Of a stretch of DNA of 64,000 nt, positions 8,377-15,879 are shown in pieces (position 1 is the first letter of the stretch; every line of letters starts with the position of its first letter). The DNA lies in assembly GCA_910584965.1 (NCBI GenBank), contig CAJUDZ010000004.1, positions 1 through 64,000 of the forward strand. Direction: 5' to 3'. A model generated the notes under the pieces. The model had not been told where the DNA came from and did no database searches. It saw only the letters and a list, made by a program, of their open reading frames with translations. This DNA is from an uncultured Lachnospiraceae bacterium (GTDB lineage: Bacteria; Bacillota; Clostridia; Lachnospirales; Lachnospiraceae). A program made the translations under genes and the position numbers.

Positions 8377-10095
8377 ATGACATATAAAAAAACATGGCTG
8401 AGTTATCTGCTGTGGGCCGTTTATACCTGCCTGACGGGAGTAATGCTTGCCAATTACGCAATTTTATTCTGGCAGAAAAAGATCAACGCCACGATTCATT
8501 CCGGCACGGCTTTTTTCGTACTTTTCGTTTTCGGCATGACAACGGGCGCTTATATTCTGATTCGTAATATTTTCGGGAAGACCGGGAAAAAATACTGTAT
8601 AAGCAGCCATACGAAGTTTCTGTGGGAGACTTTTATCGTACTTTGCATTTTTTCTGCCGGGCTGTTGTACCGTATTTCCTTATATATTCAGAACCGGAAC
8701 GCGCTTGCGGAAACAATATATTATCAGATGGCGACGGTGAAACCGGAGGAAGCCGGAGAACAGATCATACATGGCGCTTCTTACCTCTATACGATCTGCC
8801 TGTCTTTTGTATTATCCTTTCTTGGAAATAAAATGACGGCGGCCGTCTGGATGCAGATCGTAATTCAGATGGCGGCGATTCTGCTCGCTTTTTTTACCGT
8901 CAGAAGGCTGGCTGGCAGGATACCGGCCTGTATCGCCATGCTGGCGCTTGCGGTATCTTCCGTTTACGCGGAACAGAGTCTTGTAATGACGCCGGAAAGC
9001 CTGTTTTTTGCGCTGTATCTGGCCGGAATGTTTATCGTCGGCGGTTATGTGAAGCAGAATTGCCGGAACCGTACCGACAGCGGCCGGGCTTTTCGGGGAG
9101 CCCTTTTATGCGGTTTTGTGATCGGGTTTCTGACGTATCTGGATGCGGCAGCCCTGACGCTGCTTATCTTTTTACCCGGCCTTTTAACCGGAGTGTGCTG
9201 TGAAAAGGCCGGAAGAAAACAGAAGAAGTCCGCAAAGGAAAGAACCGTGGGATTTTCCCTGTTTTTGATAATGGCTTCTCTTGCGGCGGGCGCACTGGCC
9301 TTTGCCGGAATGCTTGCGCTAAATGCTTACAGCTATTATATAGAAGCAACAGAGATGGCAGAGGCGTGGTTTGCCCTGTATCGTGAGCACCTTTTGGTTG
9401 ATTATATATTTTACCGGACCGAATATTCGATTACGGAGTGCTTTGTGCTGGTAATGCTGGCAGCTTTTCTGGTTATGGCGTTCTGGAACCGGAGAAAAGT
9501 ACAGAACGTTACGCCATGGTTTCTTCTGATGTTTTTGCTTGCACCGACGCCGCTTGCGGCGACCGGCGTGTTGTCCGTCCAGGTGTATTCCATTTTCATC
9601 TGGGGGGTTTTAGCGGGACTCGGCATACAGCAGAGCCTTGTGTGGGAAAGAACGGTTAGCAGAAGGAGAGACGCGGCTGAGGAAATCGCGTCTGCGATGA
9701 AAGAAGCGGCATCGGAGTCCGAATCCGTATTGTTGCAGGAGCCGGATAGAAGAGCTTTGTCCGCGCTTCTGCCAGAGCAGAATGGAAGAGCTTTGTCCGC
9801 GCTTCCGTCAGAGCCAGATGGAAAACCTTCGCCCGCGCTTCCGCCAGAGCCGGATGAAAAACTGCCGCAGGAGCCGGATAGAGGAACTTCGTCTGCGCTG
9901 CCGCAGGAGCCGGCGGAAGATCATGCGCCTGATGTAGTGGAAGAAATGCCGGAGAAACCGCGGTTTCTGGAAAATCCGCTGCCGTTGCCGAAGAAGCATG
10001 AAAAACGCACGATGGACTATCAGCATGAAGTGGCGGAAGACCGGATGGAATTTGACTATGAAATCGACGAGGACGATGATTTTGATATTTTATAA
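8377..10095 (+). CDS. Multi-pass membrane protein, GT-C glycosyltransferase-like, with repeat-rich cytoplasmic tail
   Basis: This is a 572-residue membrane protein. Residues 1-430 hold roughly ten hydrophobic segments, starting at 9-30, with an early loop and overall layout resembling GT-C/PMT-type glycosyltransferases; the assignment is by architecture, not by a decisive motif. From about residue 445 the protein becomes an acidic, proline-rich tail with a 12-residue repeat (consensus near RALSALPPEPDG, about five degenerate copies). It ends in an acidic stretch (DEDDDFDIL). It is the first gene of the cotH/VTC/DUF4956 cluster and ends 12 bases before cotH. If it is a lipid-linked sugar transferase it could supply the polymer handled by the other members; that is inference. 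Confidence 0.6.
   Translation: MTYKKTWLSYLLWAVYTCLTGVMLANYAILFWQKKINATIHSGTAFFVLFVFGMTTGAYILIRNIFGKTGKKYCISSHTKFLWETFIVLCIFSAGLLYRISLYIQNRNALAETIYYQMATVKPEEAGEQIIHGASYLYTICLSFVLSFLGNKMTAAVWMQIVIQMAAILLAFFTVRRLAGRIPACIAMLALAVSSVYAEQSLVMTPESLFFALYLAGMFIVGGYVKQNCRNRTDSGRAFRGALLCGFVIGFLTYLDAAALTLLIFLPGLLTGVCCEKAGRKQKKSAKERTVGFSLFLIMASLAAGALAFAGMLALNAYSYYIEATEMAEAWFALYREHLLVDYIFYRTEYSITECFVLVMLAAFLVMAFWNRRKVQNVTPWFLLMFLLAPTPLAATGVLSVQVYSIFIWGVLAGLGIQQSLVWERTVSRRRDAAEEIASAMKEAASESESVLLQEPDRRALSALLPEQNGRALSALPSEPDGKPSPALPPEPDEKLPQEPDRGTSSALPQEPAEDHAPDVVEEMPEKPRFLENPLPLPKKHEKRTMDYQHEVAEDRMEFDYEIDEDDDFDIL
9741..9915 (+). repeat. 36-base tandem repeat within the GT-C-like gene
   Basis: About five degenerate copies of a 36-base unit encode 12-residue repeats of the type RALSAL-PEP-DG. 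The first two copies are nearly identical at the DNA level (GAAGAGCTTTGTCCGCGCTT in both). Copy number could vary by slippage without breaking the frame. Confidence 0.7.
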
Positions 10096-10107
10096 GGGAT
10101 ATTTAAA

Positions 10108-12306
10108 ATGAACGTATGGAAACGGGATTTTTACAGAATAAAACTGTTGGGACTGTTGGTTTTGCTGACAGTCTTTTTCTGCTGGCTCATTGGCCGGATG
10201 ACATCGGCTTCCGGGGACGGGCAGATCGTTCTGAATGAGATATGCAGCAGTAATTTTACGCTGGTCAGGGATGATAACGGCGCTTATTCGGACTATGTGG
10301 AACTGTATAACGGAGGCTCCGAAACGGTCCTGTTAGACGGATACTATTTGTCCGACGATCCCGACAGCCCGTGGAAATATCCGCTGTCTTCGATTTCTCT
10401 GGAACCCGGAGCATATCATATTGTATGGCTGGACGGGACGGATGATCCGCAGACCGAACGGGTCGGTTTCGGCATTTCCAGACACGGGGAAGAGATTTTT
10501 CTAAGCCGCAGGGATACCGGTGAGATCGTCGATTCCGTAAAGGTGCCGGAACTCGTTTATAATACGAGCTACGGAAGGATACGGGACGGGGAAGCCGGCT
10601 GGGAAAAAATGACGGCGACTGCCGGCAGTTCCAACGGGATGGCCGATATTCTGCCTTCCATAGAACTGGAGAGTCCTGTGTTCAGCGTGGAAAGCGGTTT
10701 TTATGAAGAGCCTTTTGCCCTGGAGATTTCGGCCGGGGAAGGAGAAACGATTTACTATACGCTGGATGGCAGCGATCCGTCGCCTGACGGGACACCGTAT
10801 CGGGAACCGATTCTCATTGAGGATATAAGTGACCGGGAAAACGTTCATTCTGCCAGAACCGATCTTGCGCCCACCAGGGATTACACGCCGCCTTTTCCTG
10901 TGGATAAGGCAGTAGTGGTGCGGGCGGCAAGTTTTAATGAATTGGAAAACACGATGAGCGAAACCGCGCTTGGCGTTTATTTTATCGGATATGGGCAAAA
11001 GGAGATTTATGACGGCCTGCCTGTGCTTTCCATTGTGACGGATCCGGATAATCTTTTCGACTATGAGTCCGGTATCTATGTGAACGGCGCTGCGATGGAC
11101 GAGTATAAGAAGCATGGTATGCAGGACGGCGTGCTGGCCGATTCCTATGTGGACGAGAACGGAGAGACGCAATACCGTTATATGGCGTCCAATGCGTTTC
11201 GGAACGGGAAAGAGTGGGAACGTGAATCGACAATTTCCTATTTTGACGGAGAGCACAGATACTGTTTTACACAGGACGTAGGGATTCGTACGGCCGGGCA
11301 GTCCACCCGCTCCAATCCGAAAAAATCCCTGAACATTTACGGAAGAACGATCTATGACGAAAATGCGCTGTTTCCTTATGATTTTTTCCCGGGGAATGTT
11401 TATTCGACAGTAAAGCTCCGCATAGCGGAAGACATCAAAGATGCTTTTTTAGTCAGTCTGGCGGAGAACAGGGATGTGTCCATCCAGAGAGCGGAACCTT
11501 CTGTTGTGTTTCTCAATGGGGAGTATTGGGGAATCTATGATATCCGTGAGCGCTATAAGGAAGAATATCTGCAAAATCATTATGGCGTAAGCGCGGGGAA
11601 CGTATGGATTATGGATGCCGATGTCGCGGCGGTCGGAGACGGAGAGGCGCAGGAAGCCTATCAGTATATGTATGATCTGATAACGGAATGTGATCTGTCC
11701 TATGATGATGTGTATGCGATGGTGTGTGAATGTATTGATGTGCAGAGTCTGATCGATTATTGCTGTATCAACTTATATGTCAATAACAGGGACGTTTCCT
11801 TTTCGACGAATACGGCGCTCTGGAGAACGATCGAGCCGGAAGATTCGGAATACGGAGACTGTAAATGGCGGTGGATGCTGTTCGATCTGGATGTGACGCT
11901 GGATCCGGAATCGGTTGGAATGGAAGATAACTGGCTGTTCCAGGAACCTGTCGTGCAGAGCCTTATGAAAAACGAACAGTTCCGGCGTCAGTTTTGCATA
12001 ACGTATATGGACATTGCCAATACGGTTTATAATTATGATAATGTGCATGAAGAGCTGATGGAATGGAAAGAAATTTATGGGGAGCAGATTGTTCTTGACC
12101 GTAACCGATTTGCCGATATGTCGTATACGGAAGAAGATCTGGACCTGTATATAACGGAAATGGATGATTTTTTCAAAGAACGGTTTCAGATTGCCATGGC
12201 GGAACTGAAAGATCGTTTCGGCCTGGAAAGAGAGCTGGCTGATGTCACGGTAGTGCGGAAGAATTACGGGGGGGGGTATAATTCGAATCAATACGGCCAT
12301 ACTTGA
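10108..12306 (+). CDS. cotH: CotH-family kinase with lamin-tail and chitobiase-like domains, C-terminus lost by frameshift
   Basis: CotH proteins are atypical protein kinases; in Bacillus CotH phosphorylates spore coat proteins. The 732-residue product has a signal anchor (about 11-30), a lamin-tail domain (38-170: VLNEICSSNF, YVELYN), and a chitobiase C-terminal-like domain (189-295: IYYTLDGSDPSPDGTPY). The CotH kinase fold follows (301-640: VGIRTAGQSTRSNPKKSLNI, FLNGEYWGIYDIRERY, WRWMLFDLDVTLD, whose DLD is the metal motif). Reading ends shortly after a run of nine G (12268-12276). One G fewer restores a frame to 12484 adding a family-typical tail (TDYPIQLTAVPAEGYHFAGW). This copy is therefore truncated, phase-variable, or carries a sequencing error. 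Confidence 0.88.
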   Translation: MNVWKRDFYRIKLLGLLVLLTVFFCWLIGRMTSASGDGQIVLNEICSSNFTLVRDDNGAYSDYVELYNGGSETVLLDGYYLSDDPDSPWKYPLSSISLEPGAYHIVWLDGTDDPQTERVGFGISRHGEEIFLSRRDTGEIVDSVKVPELVYNTSYGRIRDGEAGWEKMTATAGSSNGMADILPSIELESPVFSVESGFYEEPFALEISAGEGETIYYTLDGSDPSPDGTPYREPILIEDISDRENVHSARTDLAPTRDYTPPFPVDKAVVVRAASFNELENTMSETALGVYFIGYGQKEIYDGLPVLSIVTDPDNLFDYESGIYVNGAAMDEYKKHGMQDGVLADSYVDENGETQYRYMASNAFRNGKEWERESTISYFDGEHRYCFTQDVGIRTAGQSTRSNPKKSLNIYGRTIYDENALFPYDFFPGNVYSTVKLRIAEDIKDAFLVSLAENRDVSIQRAEPSVVFLNGEYWGIYDIRERYKEEYLQNHYGVSAGNVWIMDADVAAVGDGEAQEAYQYMYDLITECDLSYDDVYAMVCECIDVQSLIDYCCINLYVNNRDVSFSTNTALWRTIEPEDSEYGDCKWRWMLFDLDVTLDPESVGMEDNWLFQEPVVQSLMKNEQFRRQFCITYMDIANTVYNYDNVHEELMEWKEIYGEQIVLDRNRFADMSYTEEDLDLYITEMDDFFKERFQIAMAELKDRFGLERELADVTVVRKNYGGGYNSNQYGHT
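12268..12276 (+). repeat. G9 homopolymer at the cotH frameshift
   Basis: Nine consecutive G residues sit exactly where the cotH frame leaves its family-typical C-terminus. Removing one G gives an uninterrupted frame to 12484. Such poly-G tracts are classic sites of slipped-strand phase variation and also of base-calling error. Confidence 0.8.
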
Positions 12307-12484
12307 AGAAGAAACATGGACCGGACAATATTATACGGATTATCCGATTCAGCTGACGGCGGTTCCTGCGGAAGGATATCATTTCGCGGGCTGGTGCGGG
12401 GATGCGGCGGGTACGGCGGAACAGATAGAAATGACGCTGCCGGAAAACGGGCTGTATGTGGAAGCCGTATTTGAAAAGGATTAA
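12277..12484 (+). pseudogene. Out-of-frame C-terminal part of cotH
   Basis: In the +1 frame relative to cotH, 12277-12484 encodes about 68 residues that read on naturally from the kinase: RINTA, a WTGQYYTDYPIQLTA stretch, then EGYHFAGWCGD and YVEAVFEKD. This is the beta-rich repeat that usually closes secreted CotH proteins. It has no start codon or ribosome site of its own, so in this sequence it is not translated as part of CotH. Confidence 0.75.
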
Positions 12485-12511
12485 ATAAGGTGGAAAGGAC
12501 ATGGTAGAAGG

Positions 12512-13396
12512 ATGAGAAAAATGTTTGTTTTGACCGCCTGTATTTTTTCCCTTTCGATGATGCTTTCAGGGTGCCGGGAAATTCTCGATATGCAGGTCGG
12601 TTTGACAAAAGTGGAGCAGGACGGGACAAAAGAGGAAGATGTTCCGGGCCGGTATGAGATGACGAATTATGACTATGACGTTTCGGAAGAGGGCGCCGTG
12701 GAAATCGATCTGGCCGATCTTCCGGAAAATATAAGTGATTTTGGCAGTTATGACGGAAGAACACTTATGATCCGTAAGGCCGGAACGTATCTGCTCAGCG
12801 GAAAACTGAATCAGGGAAACATTGTGGTCAGCGTATGTGAAGATGAGGTCGTTCACCTGATTTTAAACGGAGTGGAAATCCGTTCGGCGGATGGTGCGGC
12901 CGTGTGCGTGGAAAAAGCGGATAAAGTGATTATAACGCTGAAGGACGGAACGGAAAGCACCCTGAGCGACGGGCCGGGGTATGACGACGAACGGAAAGCC
13001 TGTATTTTCAGCAATTCGGATTTGACGATCAACGGAAGCGGGTTTCTGGCCGTTTACGGATACCATGCGGATGCGGTGCGCTCCAAAGACCGGTTGAAAC
13101 TTGTCAATACAAGGATATATGTAAAGTCCAAGAAAGACGGTCTGCGCGGGAATGACGGTGTCATTATCCACGACAGCGAAGTGGAAGCGGAGTGCGAGGG
13201 TATCGGTATTTTTTCCGACAGCGATGCGGACATGGTGGTCATACAGGGCGGAAGCTGTAAGGTGATTGCCGGAGAAAACGCGGTCCGGGCCAGCCGGTAT
13301 GTTTCGATTTCCGATTGCCAGACGGACTTGTATGCGGTATGGGAGATCGTACAGTGCGGCGGCATCCTGGAATGGGAGGGGGTGCCGGAACAGTGA
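12512..13396 (+). CDS. DUF4353-type carbohydrate-binding lipoprotein
   Basis: This is a 294-residue predicted lipoprotein: a basic start (MRK), a hydrophobic core and the lipobox LSGC with the acylated cysteine at residue 21. The rest is a right-handed beta-helix-like repeat region of the family annotated carbohydrate-binding (DUF4353). It contains ILNGVEIRS, ITLKDGTESTLSDG, GYHADAVRSKDRL and KKDGLRGNDGVII. An alternative ATG at 12521 has better ribosome-site spacing but would lose the basic residues, so 12512 is preferred. It lies between cotH and the VTC gene, and its stop overlaps a GTG of the next gene. Binding to a cell-surface glycan or polymer is family inference. Confidence 0.82.
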   Translation: MRKMFVLTACIFSLSMMLSGCREILDMQVGLTKVEQDGTKEEDVPGRYEMTNYDYDVSEEGAVEIDLADLPENISDFGSYDGRTLMIRKAGTYLLSGKLNQGNIVVSVCEDEVVHLILNGVEIRSADGAAVCVEKADKVIITLKDGTESTLSDGPGYDDERKACIFSNSDLTINGSGFLAVYGYHADAVRSKDRLKLVNTRIYVKSKKDGLRGNDGVIIHDSEVEAECEGIGIFSDSDADMVVIQGGSCKVIAGENAVRASRYVSISDCQTDLYAVWEIVQCGGILEWEGVPEQ

Positions 13397-14145
13397 AGAC
13401 AGCGGACTATTTGGAGAGACGGTACATGGCAGAGGAAACGGCATCGCCCAAATACAGGCATGAAGATAAATATTTGTGCGACAGTATGCAGAATGCCGTT
13501 TTAAAAGCGCGCGCGGGAGCGATACTGAAAAGGGACGGACATACGGCGCAGGACGGATTTTACAGGGTGCGGAGCCTGTATTTTGATTCGATTCACGATA
13601 GCTGTTACTATGAGAACGAGGACGGAATCGGGGAACGGGATAAGTACCGAATCCGCATTTACAACGCGGATCCGACGCATATTTTTCTGGAAAAGAAGAG
13701 CAAAAAACGGCAGATGACCCTGAAACAGTCCTGTCGTATCGATGAACCGCTTTGCCGCCGGCTGATGAACGGACGGCCTGTCGGGAACATTTCCGGTATG
13801 GACCGGGAACTGCAGAGCCTTCTGGTACAGATGCAGACAAGGGCTATGCGTCCGGCGGTGATCGTGGAATATACCCGTTATCCTTTCGTGGAGGCAAACG
13901 GAAACGTGCGGGTGACTTTTGACGAAGATATCGAATCTTCCGCCGATGCTGCCGGTTTCCTGGAAAAGCGGATTGCGTGCAGGCCTGTTCTGGGAACGGG
14001 AATGTCCGTACTGGAAGTAAAATGGGATGAATTTCTGCCCGGATACATTAAAAACTTTATCCAGCTGGATTCTTTACAGTGGGGGAGCTTTTCCAAATAT
14101 TATCTGTGCAGAAAATATAACGCATATGGAGGCATCAGAATATGA
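13393..14145 (+). CDS. VTC-domain polyphosphate polymerase-like protein
   Basis: This 250-residue protein is a bacterial relative of the yeast VTC catalytic tunnel domain, which makes polyphosphate from ATP. Conserved tunnel residues are visible: RHEDKY near the N-terminus, YRVRSLYFDS, KYRIRIYN, IFLEKKSK, VIVEYTRYPF and the late EVKWDEFLPG with the catalytic acidic and basic residues. The start is either the GTG at 13393, overlapping the upstream stop as GTGA and preceded by GGAGGGGG, or the ATG at 13426 with its own GGAG. The C-terminus overlaps the DUF4956 start as ATGA. Whether bacterial members make polyphosphate or another polymer is not established. Confidence 0.88.
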   Translation: MKTADYLERRYMAEETASPKYRHEDKYLCDSMQNAVLKARAGAILKRDGHTAQDGFYRVRSLYFDSIHDSCYYENEDGIGERDKYRIRIYNADPTHIFLEKKSKKRQMTLKQSCRIDEPLCRRLMNGRPVGNISGMDRELQSLLVQMQTRAMRPAVIVEYTRYPFVEANGNVRVTFDEDIESSADAAGFLEKRIACRPVLGTGMSVLEVKWDEFLPGYIKNFIQLDSLQWGSFSKYYLCRKYNAYGGIRI

Positions 14146-14816
14146 GCATTACGGATATTTTACAGAAATCTTTTTTTGAAGGATACGCTTCTTCCGGACT
14201 TTCCGTTAAAACAATTATTGTATGTATGGTGATTACGGTGCTGATCGCCGCATACATATTTATTCTTTACCGTATGGTGAACAGATCGTCCTTTTATAAT
14301 AAGAACTTTAACATCGCGCTTCCGGCGCTGGCGATTATTACGGCCGCCATTATTTTAACGATTCAGTCGAGCATTGTCATTTCTCTCGGTATGGTTGGCG
14401 CGCTTTCGATTGTCCGTTTCAGAACCGCGATCAAAGATCCGATGGATCTCGTTTTCCTGTTCTGGTCCATCAGCGTGGGCATCGTGTGCGGCGCGGGATT
14501 TTCCATCATCGCGGTGATCGCCTCGGTGGTGCTGACGGCCGGAATTTTGATTGCCGGCTGGCTGCCGGTTGCGAAGGCGCCGCAGATTCTGTTGGTCAAT
14601 TCATCCGTGTACGGGAATGAAGGAAAAATTATGGAAATCGTGAAAAAGCACTGTTCCCTCCATAAAGTACAGGCAAGGAATCTGACGAAAGATCATCTCG
14701 ATCTGGCGGTCGAAGTGCGGGTCAAAGAGGAGGCAGCGCTTGTGACGGAGCTGATGGGGCTGGAGCATATCGTCTCCGCATCGCTTATTTCCCATGACGG
14801 AGAAGTCACTTTCTGA
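14142..14816 (+). CDS. DUF4956 integral membrane protein
   Basis: This 224-residue protein has four to five membrane helices in its first 150 residues. It carries the family signature SLGMVGALSIVRFRTAIKDP followed by MDLVFLFWSISVGI. A soluble C-terminal domain of about 75 residues follows. It overlaps the VTC gene by 4 bases (ATGA), and the two families are repeatedly found together; the pairing suggests a membrane complex that exports or senses the VTC product. No biochemical function is known to me. It is the last gene of the cluster, followed by a strong terminator. Confidence 0.87.
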   Translation: MSITDILQKSFFEGYASSGLSVKTIIVCMVITVLIAAYIFILYRMVNRSSFYNKNFNIALPALAIITAAIILTIQSSIVISLGMVGALSIVRFRTAIKDPMDLVFLFWSISVGIVCGAGFSIIAVIASVVLTAGILIAGWLPVAKAPQILLVNSSVYGNEGKIMEIVKKHCSLHKVQARNLTKDHLDLAVEVRVKEEAALVTELMGLEHIVSASLISHDGEVTF

Positions 14817-14861
14817 TAAAAAGGAATGATGAATAAAAAACAGAATATAACAAAAACTAAA

Positions 14862-14893
14862 AGAGAATTGCAGGCTGTAATTCTCTTTTTTTT
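14862..14893 (+). terminator. Rho-independent terminator of the cotH/VTC cluster
   Basis: AGAGAATT (14862-14869) pairs with AATTCTCT (14879-14886) around a 9-base loop and runs into eight T (14886-14893). Confidence 0.85.
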
Positions 14894-14905
14894 CATCATG
14901 CGGTT

Positions 14906-14986
14906 TCCGCATATGCGGATTTGCATCAGGCAATTATCATTCCGGAAGAATGCGCGGCATTCTTTTTACAGCCGCCGCCCGGCGGC
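14906..14986 (+). repeat. Three consecutive palindromes before the ClpP-like gene
   Basis: Within 80 bases there is a perfect 14-base palindrome (TCCGCATATGCGGA, 14906-14919) and a small hairpin GAATGC-GCG-GCATTC followed by five T (14948-14967). The third is GCCGCC-GCCC-GGCGGC (14971-14986), followed by an AT-rich stretch. They may be operator-like or attenuating structures; no clear promoter was identified. Confidence 0.5.
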
Positions 14987-15018
14987 GAATTTTTATATAA
15001 GAAAGGCGGACATACTAT

Positions 15019-15795
15019 ATGGGAAACAAACAGGATCATAAAGACCATGGCAATAAAGAATATAAAAAGGAAAGAAACGGGAAAGAAGGAAGGGAAGAAG
15101 AACGCAAGGCGTCCAAAGCCGAAGCCGAAAAGCACCGTGACGAACGGATTGAATCCACGGGACAGCTGACGCTTGACGAAAACGAATCACAGCATAATAT
15201 TCACCTGATTACGATCATCGGAGAGGTCGAAGGTCATGATAATCTGGGCGGTTCTTCCAAAACGACGAAATATGAGCATATTCTGCCCCAGCTTGCGGCG
15301 ATCGAGGACAGTCAGAAAATTGACGGCGTCCTGATTTTATTAAATACGATGGGCGGCGACGTGGAGGCCGGTCTTGCGATTGCGGAAATGATCGCTTCCC
15401 TGAGCAAACCGACGGTGTCTCTTGTGCTTGGCGGAAGTCATTCCATCGGAGTGCCGATCGCGGTCAGTACGGACTATTCCTATATCGTGCCTACTGGAAC
15501 AATGGTCATCCATCCGGTGCGGCTCAACGGTATGGTCATCGGTGTTCAGCAGACATTCGATTATTTTAAACAGATTCAAAATCGTATTACGGGATTTGTG
15601 TGCGGCCATTGCAAAATTTCCAAGCCCCGGCTCGAAGAACTGATGATGGAGACGGGAATGCTGACAAAAGATGTGGGATCCGTACTTGTCGGCAAAGAAG
15701 CGGTGGAAGAAGGAATTATCAACGCGGTAGGCGGCATCAGCGACGCGATCGGACATTTGCATGATATGATAGGAAAAATAAAAGATGACAAGTAA
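15019..15795 (+). CDS. tepA: ClpP-like protease, TepA family
   Basis: This 258-residue member of the ClpP/crotonase-fold proteases resembles TepA (translocation-enhancing protein) of Bacillus, which also lies beside spoIIIE. A highly charged Lys/Glu tail of about 50 residues precedes the protease fold. Substrate-groove and active-site elements are LLNTMGGDVEAGLAIAEMI, GGSHSIGVPIAVS (likely nucleophile Ser in HSIG) and MVIHPVRL (likely active His). The ribosome site AGAAAGGCGG is upstream. There is no signal sequence, so it acts in the cytoplasm or at the inner membrane face. Its substrate is unknown. Confidence 0.85.
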   Translation: MGNKQDHKDHGNKEYKKERNGKEGREEERKASKAEAEKHRDERIESTGQLTLDENESQHNIHLITIIGEVEGHDNLGGSSKTTKYEHILPQLAAIEDSQKIDGVLILLNTMGGDVEAGLAIAEMIASLSKPTVSLVLGGSHSIGVPIAVSTDYSYIVPTGTMVIHPVRLNGMVIGVQQTFDYFKQIQNRITGFVCGHCKISKPRLEELMMETGMLTKDVGSVLVGKEAVEEGIINAVGGISDAIGHLHDMIGKIKDDK

Positions 15796-15879
15796 ATTTG
15801 GAAATGCTATACTATAAATTGCCCGCATATGTTCGCGGGTCTCAAAGAAATAAAGAGGCTAAAAACGAGGGATTAAAGT

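Noticed and set aside
12863..13840. Minus-strand frame of 325 codons opposite the DUF4353 and VTC genes
   Set aside because: It is antisense to two well-supported genes and lacks a ribosome site or recognisable motifs.
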